64,000 nucleotides of DNA from Bacteroidota bacterium (GCA_018266615.1 JAFEAB010000106.1:62001-126000); one strand, 5' to 3'; counted from the stretch's first letter, positions 19,101 to 28,533 are shown. The notes: a model not told the origin generated them from the letters alone. A program made the numbers and translations.

Positions 19101-19777
19101 TCGTGGGCCGTAAAATCCTTTTGGTCCACATAATGGCTGTCGTTGCTTGCTATAACTTTTACCTTATATTTTTTAGCCAATTTCAGGAGCACTTCATTCA
19201 CCTTATCCTGTTCGGGTATGCCATGCCGTTGTAGTTCCACATAATAATCTTCCTGGAAAATATTCAGCCACCATTTGAATTCGTTTTCTCCTTCTTCTTC
19301 CCCTTTATTCAGAATGGTTTGCGGCACCAGGGCCCCCAGGCAACAGGTGGTGGCAATCAAACCCTCATGATATTTGTGAATGAGTTGTTTATCAATCCGT
19401 GGATATTTCGAATACATCCCCTCAATAAACCCCAGGGAAGTAAGTTTTACCAGGTTTTTGTACCCCAGTTCGTTTTTAGCAAGAAGAATTTGGTGGTGCC
19501 TCGGGTCCTTATCGTCCTTACTGAACGTTTTTCGGGTACGGTCCTGCGTAATGTAAAATTCGCACCCTACAATGGGTTTTACCAGCAACTTCCCCTGCTC
19601 ATCCTTATTTTTATAGGCTTCCTTTACAAATTCAAACACCCCAAACATATTGCCATGGTCGCTAATGGCAAGGGCCGGCATTTTATCGGCGATAGCTTTT
19701 TTATACAGGCCTTTTATGGATGCAGCACCATCAAGAAGGGAATATTGGGTATGTACATGGAGGTGCGAAAATTTCAT
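16157..19777 (-). CDS. dnaE: DNA polymerase III alpha subunit
   Basis: A 1206-residue replicative polymerase. The N-terminal PHP domain starts MKFSHLHVHTQYSLLDGAAS; the palm has GPGRGSAAGS (about 377-386) and PDIDTDFDD with the catalytic aspartates (about D419 and D421); the C-terminal part has an OB-fold region (about 1030-1130, LMGLVVNAAHRTSKKGTKFG). The ATG at 19777 is chosen because upstream codons encode a hydrophobic stretch foreign to DnaE and the HVHT motif should be near the start. Length is normal for DnaE1. A weak GATATTTG box with TTG 18 bases upstream lies near 19830. Confidence 0.97.
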   Translation of the reverse strand: MKFSHLHVHTQYSLLDGAASIKGLYKKAIADKMPALAISDHGNMFGVFEFVKEAYKNKDEQGKLLVKPIVGCEFYITQDRTRKTFSKDDKDPRHHQILLAKNELGYKNLVKLTSLGFIEGMYSKYPRIDKQLIHKYHEGLIATTCCLGALVPQTILNKGEEEGENEFKWWLNIFQEDYYVELQRHGIPEQDKVNEVLLKLAKKYKVKVIASNDSHYVDQKDFTAHDILLCINTGEKLSTPALREFTDDDVMVKNKRFAFPNDQFFLKTSQQMAEVFSDLPEAIDNTNEIVEKVELLDLKRDILLPFFEVPPTYKSQDEYLEHLTWSGAKQRYKILTPEQEERLRFELGIIREMGFAGYFLIVSDFIKAGREMGVFIGPGRGSAAGSAVAYCIGITNIDPIKYQLLFERFLNPERKSMPDIDTDFDDEGRQKVMNYVVDKYGKNQVAQIITYGTMAAKSSIADVARVMDLPIAESRALSKLIPERPGISLKRLLHAPLSDAEAQDGERSLEDKEKVIPEEVERIKQLRKYYNGEDINAEILKEAETLEGSVRNTGIHASAIIIAPKDLTELLPVATSKESDLWVTQIEGSSIEEAGVIKMDFLGLRTLSVIKTCLKLIQENHGVEISIDEVPLDDELTFQLFQNGETNAIFQFESPGMKKHLRDLKPDKFDDLIAMNALYRPGPLAYIPVYIRRKHGKEEVHYDIPEMAEILKDTYGVTVYQEQVMLLSQKLAGFSKGDADTLRKAIGKKQIKVLNDMKSKFINGAFERGHPKDKLEKIWSDWEAFAEYAFNKSHSTCYAFVAYQTAYLKAHYPSEFMAAVLNHSGSIDKIVFHMEECKSMGIKVLGLDVNESYKNFAVNKQGAIRFGLSAIKGISETAVEALVEERRKHGLFKSPFDLTKRVNAKSLNRKSLECLIYAGALDCFENFHRAQYFFQAPGDIPGIEKLLKYGAANQSQSSMLSNSLFGELQMPEISIPKIPDCEPWNLIEKLEKEKEVTGMFISGHPLDNFRFELSHYRFTSLSDFNEIQAEISSNPKLPKTFRLMGLVVNAAHRTSKKGTKFGVLTLEDYTSKAEFMLFSEDYIRYEAFLKNGVLIMVEGSFSKMYENQDYKFRISRILLLESVKQVLTRELVIEIGAGHLDSRFVGFFEENLKQNPGNTVLRFNVTDADLNCNFNLSTLGNGLAMNDDLISYLNNHQHLDVSVQSA

Positions 19778-19933
19778 AATGCTGCAAAAATTGCCGGAAA
19801 TAAACCAGTAAATCCGGTATGGCAAATATCGCTGAAATGAAATTTTTACAAGGCCAGAGATTATCCACAGGCTCGGCATTTGATTTGCGCATAATTGATA
19901 ATGAGTAGGTTATGTTAAAATCCGGAAAATGGC

Positions 19934-19964
19934 TTGCATAGAAAACCGAAGGCGGTTATCTTTG
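19934..19964 (+). promoter_or_regulatory. Promoter of the NlpC/P60 gene
   Basis: TTG at 19934-19936 and TATCTTTG at 19957-19964 are 20 bases apart and match the Bacteroidota consensus. Transcription should start near 19968, leaving a leader of about 130 bases before the ATG at 20100. Apart from this, the 322-base gap between dnaE and the NlpC/P60 gene shows no other clear signal. Confidence 0.65.
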
Positions 19965-20099
19965 CCAGTATTGTAATTTTAGTTTGTAGGGCAGGATATT
20001 ATCAGAAAGGAACAGAAACCATCCGATTAATCTACGTGTAATAGAAGAATGAAGATCCTAAAGACCAAGCCGTACATACGTTAAACCTCCATTTTACGT

Positions 20100-20798
20100 A
20101 TGAAAAGCTTTCTTTTCGCATCCATTTTGGTCTTTTTTCTCACCGGCTTTTCCACGGAAGCTGCAGCGCAATGGCGCAGGCATAAGCACACAGAGAAAAA
20201 GGTACAAAAAAATGAATCCGCATTTATAGAAGATATCGAGGTTTCTCCCGGTAAATCGGGAGGATTGGTGAATGTGAATCCGGAACCCGCCAAAGGGAAC
20301 CGGTATGTTGCTGTTAAAGGGAGTCCGGTTTCCGGAGAACCCCATATCCAGTCTTTCCAGTTTAAATATGGCCAAATCCTGAACCGGGATGTGGAGAGCA
20401 TCACCAATGCCCCTCTTTTTCATTTTATTGATGATTGGTGGGCTACCCCATACCGTTATGGCGGGAATTCCCGCCAGGGCATCGATTGCAGTGCCTTCTC
20501 ATCTGTACTTTTCTCTTCCGTTTATGGGGTGCAATTAGCCCGTACCGCCCGCGATCAATATAATAATTCCGAAAAAATCGATATGGATGACGTACAGGAA
20601 GGCGACCTGTTGTTTTTTAATACCCGTGGGGGAGTAAGCCATGTAGGTATATCGCTGGGTGGCCGATTTTTTGTTCACGCCAGTACCTCAAACGGCGTAA
20701 TGATCAGCTCCCTCGATGAAGATTATTATAATCGACGGCTGATAGGCGCCGGCCGCATGCCCTCCGGCCAAATAGCACAAAAAACGATCAGTCGTTAA
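20100..20798 (+). CDS. Secreted NlpC/P60 cysteine peptidase (cell-wall hydrolase)
   Basis: A 232-residue exported protein with a signal peptide ending near AAAQ (about 1-24), a linker of about 80 residues, and a C-terminal NlpC/P60 (C40) domain. The catalytic residues can be seen: Cys130 in QGIDCSAFSS, His181 in GGVSHVGISL and His193 in FFVHAST. Enzymes of this kind cut D-Glu-meso-DAP bonds in peptidoglycan stem peptides. A long leader precedes the gene. Its last 11 bases overlap the convergent M1 peptidase gene. Confidence 0.92.
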   Translation: MKSFLFASILVFFLTGFSTEAAAQWRRHKHTEKKVQKNESAFIEDIEVSPGKSGGLVNVNPEPAKGNRYVAVKGSPVSGEPHIQSFQFKYGQILNRDVESITNAPLFHFIDDWWATPYRYGGNSRQGIDCSAFSSVLFSSVYGVQLARTARDQYNNSEKIDMDDVQEGDLLFFNTRGGVSHVGISLGGRFFVHASTSNGVMISSLDEDYYNRRLIGAGRMPSGQIAQKTISR

Positions 20799-22452
20799 TT
20801 CTTTTTGAGATTATCAGGTAATTGGGGTCAATCTCTGGTTTCAAATTTTGAGTATTTCCCATTTTTGCCGATCGCCACTTGTTTGTTACAAGCAACTTCA
20901 TGTTTCGGCCATTCAGGGTAACCGGCAGATTTAACCGAAAGCCTTCCACTGTTTCTGCAAACCGGTATTGAATCCGGTTCTTCCTAACCCTGTATTCTAA
21001 AACCGGGATTCGGGTTGTGTGCAGGTACTGATTAAAAATTGGCTGGAGTGGCAGCCCGGTAAATTCCTGCATAAAACCCTCTATTTCCGTTGCCGTTACC
21101 ACACTGTGCCTAAAGCGCCTGTTCATTTCCGTTAGCATCATCCGGAACCTGCCATCATCATGGATCAACTGCCGGATCAGGTGAATCATATTAGAGGCCT
21201 TATAATACATATCGCCGCTTCCTTCATTATTCACTCCATATTTTCCGGTGATGGGAATATCGTTTTGGATATTTTGGCGTATCCCCCGAATGTATTCTTC
21301 ACCGGCCTGCTTGCCATAATAAAATTCCGTGTAAAGCGCCTCCGAATAATTGGTAAATCCTTCATGCACCCACATATCGGCAATGTCAATACTGGTTATG
21401 TTGTTCCCAAACCATTCATGCCCGCTTTCATGCACTATAATAAAATCCCATTTCAGCCCCCAGCCTGTACCCGAAAGATCGCGCCCCAAATACCCGTTTT
21501 GAAAATGATTGCCGTAGGCAATATCAGACTGGTGCTCCATGCCAAGGTAGCTCGACTGTACCAGTTTGTATCCATCCTCATAAAAAGGGTAGGGGCCAAA
21601 CCAATATTCAAAAGCTTTCATCATTAGGGCCGCCTGGGAAAATTGTCGCTTTGCTTTCTGGAGATCCTGCTCCAATACCCAGTAATCTAATGAAAGGGGG
21701 CCGTTCAAACCGGGGTACATATCGCCCCAATGTACATATTTTCCAATGTAAGGAACAATACAATACGTATTAATCGGGTTTACCACATTCCAGGTATAAA
21801 CTTTCTTTTTAGATAAGGTATCGGCAACGGATAGCAGCCGTCCGTTACCCACAGCCACTAAACTATCGGGGCATACGATACGAAGCGTAGCGCCCGCATC
21901 CGGCTTATCCCCCTGGTAATCTTTGCAGGGATACCAAACGGAAGCACCCAGCCCCTGGCAGGCCACCGACATCCACGGCCTTTGCAGGCTGTCTCTTGTC
22001 CATACCCATCCGCCATCCCAGGGAGGCCTTACCGCTACCCGGGGTTTACCATGGAAGTAAACCCGAATGTTGATAGTATCCGGAAAAGAAATATCGGGAG
22101 GGAGTGCCTTTTTAATTTCTAACCAATACACATTTCCATCCCTTGTATAAGGTATGGCCGTTGTATTTATCAGGGCACTGTCGAGTTGCATGGGTTCCTG
22201 CAAATCCAACTGTAGTTTACCAAAAGCATTTAATTGCATCCGGATATCATTGCGGCCATACAGCGTTCTTGATTCGAAATCGGGATTAACCGTTATATCA
22301 TAATGAAGGACATCCCAAAATGCCCGGCCCGGGCCATCCGATCCGCGAAGGGTATCGGCCCTTTTAAATTGTATATCATTTCCCTGTGCCATTCCCCGAA
22401 CAGCCAGGACAAAAATCAGAAAACAGGAAAGCGCAGTTTTTAATATTTGCAT
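20788..22452 (-). CDS. M1-family zinc metallopeptidase
   Basis: A 554-residue exported aminopeptidase-like protein with a signal peptide (about 1-22, ending GMAQ). The zinc site is HESGH (H341, H345) with E364 in WVHEGFTNYSEALY; the substrate-binding GxMEN-type motif appears as GMEHQ (about 304-308), as in many Bacteroidota M1 proteins, so the exact exopeptidase mode is uncertain. It has the N-terminal beta domain but no long C-terminal helical domain. It should trim peptides in the periplasm or at the surface, and sits divergent from a peptide-binding lipoprotein gene. Confidence 0.92.
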   Translation of the reverse strand: MQILKTALSCFLIFVLAVRGMAQGNDIQFKRADTLRGSDGPGRAFWDVLHYDITVNPDFESRTLYGRNDIRMQLNAFGKLQLDLQEPMQLDSALINTTAIPYTRDGNVYWLEIKKALPPDISFPDTINIRVYFHGKPRVAVRPPWDGGWVWTRDSLQRPWMSVACQGLGASVWYPCKDYQGDKPDAGATLRIVCPDSLVAVGNGRLLSVADTLSKKKVYTWNVVNPINTYCIVPYIGKYVHWGDMYPGLNGPLSLDYWVLEQDLQKAKRQFSQAALMMKAFEYWFGPYPFYEDGYKLVQSSYLGMEHQSDIAYGNHFQNGYLGRDLSGTGWGLKWDFIIVHESGHEWFGNNITSIDIADMWVHEGFTNYSEALYTEFYYGKQAGEEYIRGIRQNIQNDIPITGKYGVNNEGSGDMYYKASNMIHLIRQLIHDDGRFRMMLTEMNRRFRHSVVTATEIEGFMQEFTGLPLQPIFNQYLHTTRIPVLEYRVRKNRIQYRFAETVEGFRLNLPVTLNGRNMKLLVTNKWRSAKMGNTQNLKPEIDPNYLIISKRIND

Positions 22453-22552
22453 GAAACGGGAAAAGGAGATAAAGCTAATAAGGGTTTATGAAATGGAAAA
22501 ACCGTTTGTATGGTAAATAAATTGATTTAATGCTTTGCCCCTAAATTTGGGA

Positions 22553-24166
22553 ATGCGCAATGCCGTTGTATGCCTCATTTTGTTTTGGCTATTGGGTGGT
22601 TGTTCAGACGACCCAATTTCCGGGAATAAAATATTCCGGTATAACGAGTTCAACGGCATTACCACCCTGGATCCCGCTTTCGCTCGAAGCCAGTCTGTAA
22701 TGTGGGCGGTACACCAGCTTTACAGCACCCTGGTGGAGGTAAATGATTCCCTTCAAATAAAACCCCTGCTGGCCACTCATTGGGAATTTAAAAACAACAA
22801 TACCGAACTCATTTTTCATTTACGGGAAGATATCTGGTTTCACGATGACCCCTGCTTTCCCAATAGCAAGGGAAGAAGGATGCTGGCGGAAGATGTTGTC
22901 TATAGTTTGCGCAGGATAGCAGATCCAAAAGTTGCCAGCCCCGGAGCCTGGATTTTTAACGGGAAGCTGGATACCCTCAACGGAATTACATCCCTTGATG
23001 AACATACGGTCAGCATCAGGTTGTTAAAACCTTTCCAGCCGATCTTGGGAACCCTCACTATGCCCTATTGTTCTATAGTACCCCATGAGGCGGTAGAAAC
23101 CTATGGCCCCGATTTTCGCAGGCATCCGGTAGGTACAGGCCCCTTTCAAATGCTGGCATGGGAAGAAGGCCAGGCCCTGGTGATGAAACGAAATCCAACT
23201 TATTTTGAATCGGACCAGCAAGGTAAACGGCTCCCTTATCTCCAGGGGATCAGGGTAAGCTTCCTCGATAGCCGGGCAACCGAATTTCTCGAACTTCAAT
23301 CGGGACGCCTGGATTTTATTAATGACGTAGATCCATCTTTTAAAGATGAAGTGCTCTCCCGAACGGGGAAACTGAAAAGTAAATGGGAAGGAAAATTGGT
23401 AATGCAAAAGCATCCTTATCTTAATTTAGAGTACCTGGGAATTTTAACCGACAGCCTCAATCCAATCATCCAAAATTCCCCATTAAGGCAAAAAGCATTT
23501 CGCCTGGCCATAAATTATGCCATTAATAAAAAGAGAATGATGCTCTATTTGCGCAATTCCATTGGCACGGCCGCAAACAGTGGGTTTATTCCGCCCGGAC
23601 TGCCTGCCTTTGACAGTGCGAAGTTGAAAGGACCGGAGTACAACCCCGAAAAAGCAAAACAATTGCTGATTTCCATCGGTTATGAAGCATCCGCCAATTC
23701 CCCCATCACCCTGGTTACCGTTCCGGCATACAGTAATCTCGCCAGCTATGTAGTCAGCGATTTACAACAGTGTGGCATAAACGCTAAAATTGAAATAGTT
23801 CAAAAAAGCCTTTTGTTGCAAAAAATGGCGAAGTCGGATGTCGCATTTTTCCGCGGCTCCTGGATTGCCGATTACCCGGATGCAGAAAATTACCTCTCCG
23901 TTTTCTACGGTAAAAATCCGGCTCCTCCCAATTATACCCGATTTAAAAATAAAACCTATGATGCCCTCTATGAAAGGGCCATTTCCGAGCCGGATCAAAT
24001 GAAAAGGATAACCCTTTACCGGCAAATGGATAGCCTGGTGGTGGCCGAATCGCCGGTTATCCCGCTTTGGTACGATTTAGTGATCCGCCTGGTAAACCCC
24101 CGGGTTAAAGGTTTTTCGCCAAACAGCCTGAACATGCTGGAACTCCGGATGGTGAAAAAGGATTAG
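22553..24166 (+). CDS. Peptide-binding lipoprotein (SBP family 5)
   Basis: A 537-residue solute-binding protein of the OppA/DppA type. The signal ends in a lipobox (LLGGCSDD), so it should be a lipoprotein. Typical motifs are TLDPAFARSQSVMWAVHQLYSTLVE cut short here as LDPAF, then LREDIWFHDD, VGTGPFQM, NYAINKKRM and PVIPLWYD. The ATG at 22553 is chosen over an upstream TTG because it puts the signal peptide at the start. A TAAATTTG box at 22542-22549 ends four bases before this ATG, which would give an almost leaderless message. No permease or ATPase gene is nearby, so it is an orphan binding protein; peptide uptake is inferred. Confidence 0.9.
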   Translation: MRNAVVCLILFWLLGGCSDDPISGNKIFRYNEFNGITTLDPAFARSQSVMWAVHQLYSTLVEVNDSLQIKPLLATHWEFKNNNTELIFHLREDIWFHDDPCFPNSKGRRMLAEDVVYSLRRIADPKVASPGAWIFNGKLDTLNGITSLDEHTVSIRLLKPFQPILGTLTMPYCSIVPHEAVETYGPDFRRHPVGTGPFQMLAWEEGQALVMKRNPTYFESDQQGKRLPYLQGIRVSFLDSRATEFLELQSGRLDFINDVDPSFKDEVLSRTGKLKSKWEGKLVMQKHPYLNLEYLGILTDSLNPIIQNSPLRQKAFRLAINYAINKKRMMLYLRNSIGTAANSGFIPPGLPAFDSAKLKGPEYNPEKAKQLLISIGYEASANSPITLVTVPAYSNLASYVVSDLQQCGINAKIEIVQKSLLLQKMAKSDVAFFRGSWIADYPDAENYLSVFYGKNPAPPNYTRFKNKTYDALYERAISEPDQMKRITLYRQMDSLVVAESPVIPLWYDLVIRLVNPRVKGFSPNSLNMLELRMVKKD

Positions 24167-24362
24167 GGGCTTTCGGCATGGGTGCTTCCGGCGGCTTCCA
24201 TTCCTGCTGTACACTATACCCCGCCTTCAACATTATTTTGAATTTATACTCCAATCCCTGGCGGGGTGCCGTTTCCATCAGGCAGCCCTTCGGCTGTGGT
24301 AGGTTTCCGGGCAACAGAATTAGTTTGAATGCAAACCGCCGCTTTATTTTTGTTGATGGATG

Positions 24363-24398
24363 AAAAATAAGAAAGCTGTCCTGCAAAGGGCAGCTTTC
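24363..24398 (-). terminator. Terminator after the T9SS cargo gene
   Basis: GAAAGCTGTCC (24371-24381) and GGGCAGCTTTC (24388-24398) form an 11 bp stem with one G-T pair and a TGCAAA loop. On the minus strand it is followed by TTATTTTTC. The rest of the 255-base gap (24167-24421) shows nothing else. Confidence 0.8.
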
Positions 24399-24421
24399 CA
24401 AATTTTAAGAAACCACAAACC

Positions 24422-27082
24422 TTAGTTCTTTACAATTTTGCTGATGAATTTATCCGCTGCTGTAGTTACTTCCAGGATATAATTTCCGGAAGGAATATTA
24501 TTATAGTCCCTGAGTACAATTATATTTTCACCTTTCGAAATGGTTACCTTACGGATGTTTAATTCGCGGCCATCGAAACTGATGAGACGAATGGTAGCAT
24601 CCACATCTTCACTGCTGTTAATACGTACCTTAACATTATCCCGGAATGGATTCGGGTACACACTGAATGTTTCTGCAGAGAACGTACCTCCAATCCGGAT
24701 GGCAATGGTTTTCGAATAATCGAATGTTCCATCGCGGTCAACCATTTTCAAACGGTAATACACAATTTTGGCCGCTGTGTTCAACTCGTCGTTATAGGTA
24801 TATGTTTGCTTAACGCTGGAGTTTCCTCTGCTATCCACATACCCGCGTTTTTCAAATTTCACCCCGTCTTCGCTGCGTTGCACCTCAAAGTAGTGGTTGT
24901 TTTGTTCAAACTCGGTTACCCAGGTAAGAACGCCATTGTGGTTTTGAAGTTTCGCATCAAAAGAGAATAGTTTTACATCCAATGGACCGCCGGAAGGTGA
25001 TATAACCGCTGTACCATCATCAATGAATTGTTCTCCCGCCTGCGATTCAGCCGTGATACGGGCCGTATTGATTACACTTCCCGGGATGGCGCCGGCCTGT
25101 ACTTTGAATTTAAGTACATACGAACTGTTAGAAGGCATTTCACCACCCAGCGAACCGGTAGCTCCGTTCCCGATATTAAATTTCAGGTACTGCTTACCGT
25201 TATATAAACCTTTGGTTGCAATGTCGCCATCGGCAGCATCGGTTTTCATACCGGCGGTAACACCCGGGGCGTTCACTACTTCCATGCTGTTGGCTACATA
25301 CGTAACGTTGGCAGGAAGGGTATCAATCACAACGGCATTGTAAGCCGATCCGGAACCCAGGTTGCTTCCGCTCAATGTGTAAGTAAGGATCTCGTTGGCA
25401 TCTACTAAATTATCGCCGCTTGCATCTGTTACCGATTTATCAAGGTTGATAACGGGGTCTTTCATGCGAATGGCAAAGGTGAATACGCTGGGGAAGTATT
25501 GATCCGCCTCGGTACCAAATTCGATGTTTACACTGGTAGCGTTGGGCTGGATACCATAGCCGGTACCCACATTAAATTCATCGATATCAATACCCATCTG
25601 GTTGTAATAATCCGGGTTTTTGGTGCCGGTAACAAAAGCCCCGTTTTTAGAAATGGTACCGTTCCAGAAATTGGAAACCGGATTTACCGCATTGCTCACG
25701 GCAATGTTGTTTACTTTAATATAATCACCGGCAGGATTCTGCGCACTGGCCCCCAGGTTTCCATCTCCTTCCCAAACCATGGTGGCCATTACCGCATCCG
25801 CAGCGGCCAATGGGTTGTTCGGAACATTGAGCCCGGTTAAGGTTATATTTTGTGTAACCGCTGTACCATTATCATATACCTGAGAATATCCGTCATAAAT
25901 CCGAACACTGGTAAAAGGGCTGGCTGAATTTTCATACGCAACTACAATAGACCAACCTGCATATTTACCACCGCTTCCAATTGCACCCGGAGTGGCTGGA
26001 AGATTGGCAATGGTATAGGTGCCCGCACCATATCCCTGAACGAAACTGGTTACATCCACATAAGTCTGATACACCCATTCGGAGGAGTTCAACGCAAATT
26101 TGTCTACGTTGGTTGCCGGCGCAAGGGCAGGCGTATAGGCTCCCGTGGTTCCTTTTCTGATAAGGATTTTACGGAGTGTATCCGGACTGGAGGTAAGCGC
26201 TGAATTGTTGATTCTGCCTCCCCAATATAACCGGGCAAAACGAATGGTATTGGTTCCTGCAGGCAGGATCAGGTTGGCAGAAGAAGAATTGTATGTTGCC
26301 AACGCATTGCCGGTAAGGCTTAAATCAAATAACGCATCGGTATTGCCCGAAGTACGTTGATGCAATTCTACCGCAATAATGTTATTGCCGGCGATAAATG
26401 CACTGGCCGGAACGGTAACCGTACCGGTCGTATTCTTATTGGAAGAAGCTACCGTATTATAGGCAATGGTGCCTGTAGGAAGGTTTTCCCTTTTAATTTC
26501 CACACCGTTTACATAAATAACCAGCGCATCATCGTACTTGTAGTTAAAAGTGAAGTTGGCATACAATGCCGGACTAGCCACATTAACGGTCTTTACAAAA
26601 TACGAGGTTACCCCAACATTAGGAATGGTGGTGGTTTGAGAACTGTTGAAGCCTAAACTTCCGGTTCCCGCGGTCCACGGCGAACCGGGATTGTCTAAAG
26701 TTGCCCATGCAGTGCCCTGGTTGCTTCCATCGGCGAGGTATTTCCATCCCGATGCACCATAGGCAATGGCATTTAGGCTGGCAGGAGTAACGTCTACATC
26801 TGCAAACTGCATGTTTTCGTTATCGTTACCATATTGGGTAAAACCGAGGCCACCCTGGCCGTTTGCGGCATTTCCCAATTCGTTCATTTTGGTGAGGTTC
26901 ACCGCATTGTTATCAACAATGTTCATCATGGTGTTCCCAAAGAGAACGGTTCCGCCTTGTAAGTTTTCCGAATAGACCTGCGTGTAGGGCCTAACGTTCT
27001 GGTTTTGGCTGAATACCGGAAGGCTGAAAAAACCGGTAACAATTGCTAATGAAGCAATCTTTGTGTAAAATTTTGTAAGCAT
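24422..27082 (-). CDS. Large secreted protein with T9SS sorting domain and DUF11-like repeat
   Basis: An 886-residue exported protein. It has a signal peptide (about 1-26, ending FSQ), a beta-sandwich region often seen in secreted Bacteroidota proteins (YKYDDALVIYVNGVEI, about 180-250), a DUF11-like domain (LTYTLSGSNLGSGSAYN onward, about 560-680), and a C-terminal type A sorting domain of about 80 residues (VYPNPFRDNVKVRI ... GNYILEV). The last domain directs export through the type IX system and surface attachment or release. The ATG at 27082 is used because upstream codons lack a signal peptide. No catalytic motif was seen; adhesion or matrix roles are only guesses. Confidence 0.88.
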   Translation of the reverse strand: MLTKFYTKIASLAIVTGFFSLPVFSQNQNVRPYTQVYSENLQGGTVLFGNTMMNIVDNNAVNLTKMNELGNAANGQGGLGFTQYGNDNENMQFADVDVTPASLNAIAYGASGWKYLADGSNQGTAWATLDNPGSPWTAGTGSLGFNSSQTTTIPNVGVTSYFVKTVNVASPALYANFTFNYKYDDALVIYVNGVEIKRENLPTGTIAYNTVASSNKNTTGTVTVPASAFIAGNNIIAVELHQRTSGNTDALFDLSLTGNALATYNSSSANLILPAGTNTIRFARLYWGGRINNSALTSSPDTLRKILIRKGTTGAYTPALAPATNVDKFALNSSEWVYQTYVDVTSFVQGYGAGTYTIANLPATPGAIGSGGKYAGWSIVVAYENSASPFTSVRIYDGYSQVYDNGTAVTQNITLTGLNVPNNPLAAADAVMATMVWEGDGNLGASAQNPAGDYIKVNNIAVSNAVNPVSNFWNGTISKNGAFVTGTKNPDYYNQMGIDIDEFNVGTGYGIQPNATSVNIEFGTEADQYFPSVFTFAIRMKDPVINLDKSVTDASGDNLVDANEILTYTLSGSNLGSGSAYNAVVIDTLPANVTYVANSMEVVNAPGVTAGMKTDAADGDIATKGLYNGKQYLKFNIGNGATGSLGGEMPSNSSYVLKFKVQAGAIPGSVINTARITAESQAGEQFIDDGTAVISPSGGPLDVKLFSFDAKLQNHNGVLTWVTEFEQNNHYFEVQRSEDGVKFEKRGYVDSRGNSSVKQTYTYNDELNTAAKIVYYRLKMVDRDGTFDYSKTIAIRIGGTFSAETFSVYPNPFRDNVKVRINSSEDVDATIRLISFDGRELNIRKVTISKGENIIVLRDYNNIPSGNYILEVTTAADKFISKIVKN

Positions 27083-27775
27083 TTTTCTGCGTTTGTGGTT
27101 TAGAAAAATTGGCTCACAGGAAAAAGGGAATTTCGATTTTTTTAAGGATGGATATTTCAGGCCATTTTGCAATGGCAAAGTATATATTAAATCAAACCGG
27201 GTACCCCATAAAAGGGACTCAGTAATGAATTAAAAAATCAACAACAAAAATTGGATGGAAATTTCAGAGGAATTGTGATAACAAGAGGTAGTAAGGTATA
27301 AGCAAGTGTAAAATTACTCAAGGTTTTCTCAAATCAAAATATTTTGAACGAATTTTTATTTTTTCTGATAAAAATCAGAAGAATCCGGTTGAAAACAGGG
27401 AAGAGGACAGACTGAACGGGCTGGTTCCCAGGGGTTAGCCTGAAAGGAGAGGATTGGGCGGCCCTGCTTATCTCAATCTTTTAACAGGGTGCCCGGTTAG
27501 ATTTTGTAGGTTTTTAGATGGGAACCCTGAAAACCCGCCTACCCATTTATTGATTTTTTATTACCCATGTTGTGCATTTCATATATTAACTCTCACCAAG
27601 GCGGCTGGGGTAATTCTCTTCCTTTTCGTTAGTAAAACGCCCTTGAATTGTTCAACAACAGACTGCTTTTATTCCTGGCTCTTATTGAAGGGTAAAAAAT
27701 TTGGATAACATTCCAGAAATAAAATAGGAAAGAACAAAAAGGAGAATAAAGTAATTTTGCAAAAATTTTAAACGA
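27083..27775. other. Intergenic region between the T9SS cargo gene and cyclophilin
   Basis: About 690 bases without a convincing gene. It should hold the cargo-gene promoter, but no full TTG/TAnnTTTG pair was found on the minus strand. An 84-codon frame at 27454-27708 has a composition and sequence (many cysteines and leucines, no family) unlike its neighbours and is not called. The only signal supported is the cyclophilin -7 box at its right edge. Confidence 0.5.
27752..27759 (+). promoter_or_regulatory. -7 promoter box of the cyclophilin gene
   Basis: TAATTTTG matches TAnnTTTG and ends 16 bases before the ATG at 27776. No TTG is seen at -33. Confidence 0.4.
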
Positions 27776-28225
27776 ATGGAAACGGTAAAACTTACGCTTG
27801 GAGAAATTCATACCAATAAGGGGGTGATGAAATTTGAATTGTATGATGATGCGACCCCCATTACAGTAGCCAATTTTAAAAAACTGATCAATGAGGGGTT
27901 TTATAATGGCTTAAATTTTCACCGGGTTATTCCCGATTTTATGGTACAGGGGGGATGTCCGGTAGGGAATGGGACCGGCGGGCCAGGGTACACTATTTCC
28001 TGTGAAACTTCCGCTCCCAAACAGTACCACGACCGGGGCGTTTTATCTATGGCCCACCGGGGGCCAAACACCGGGGGCTCCCAATTTTTCATTTGCCACG
28101 GAAGGTCGGGCACGGCTCATCTCGATCATAAACATACCTGCTTCGGGAAAATCATAGCAGGTTTGGATGTTTTGGATGATATCCGGCAGGGGGATGTCAT
28201 GGAAAAAGTGCTATTGATTAACTAA
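27776..28225 (+). CDS. Cyclophilin-type peptidyl-prolyl isomerase
   Basis: A 149-residue single-domain cyclophilin without a signal peptide, so cytoplasmic. It catalyses cis-trans isomerisation of proline peptide bonds. The family core is clear: [15 protein letters not shown] (active-site Arg and Phe), [17 protein letters not shown], and [13 protein letters not shown]. The length is that of small bacterial PpiB proteins. It stands alone on the plus strand, with a short leader. Confidence 0.94.
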   Translation: METVKLTLGEIHTNKGVMKFELYDDATPITVANFKKLINEGFYNGLNFHRVIPDFMVQGGCPVGNGTGGPGYTISCETSAPKQYHDRGVLSMAHRGPNTGGSQFFICHGRSGTAHLDHKHTCFGKIIAGLDVLDDIRQGDVMEKVLLIN

Positions 28226-28533
28226 AGTTTTCAAAGTGGGATATGAATAAAGATATCCTCGTTTTCCCTTGTTCTTATTCATCCCAAACACCCCTGGTGG
28301 AAGGATATTAAAATTGCCCTGATTTTCTAAAACTACGTTTCATATTTCTGAAAGGAGGAAAACAGGCCAATCTGGTATTCCGGTAAATTCAGCTCAGCAG
28401 TTCAGGATGGTACCGTTTTCATAGCAGGACTCGCCGTTTTTAAATACTAACATGTTTTACACAAGCCGCCTGGATGGCTTTATCATCGGTGTAAAATGGC
28501 TAATTTTATACTTATTTAACTTACACAGAACCT
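28226..28533 (+). other. 308-base leader region with a two-part hairpin
   Basis: No gene is seen. TTTTACAC (28455-28462) pairs with GTGTAAAA (28489-28496), and inside it AAGCC (28463-28467) pairs with GGCTT (28476-28480), giving a 13 bp broken stem with an 8-base bulge on the 3' side. It lies 38 bases upstream of the exported Ppx-like gene. The T run expected of a terminator is missing. It may be an mRNA structure or a protein-binding site; no known riboswitch was recognised. Confidence 0.4.

Noticed and set aside
27454..27708. 84-codon plus-strand reading frame
   Set aside because: No family, leucine- and cysteine-rich random look, and no promoter or coupling to a neighbour.
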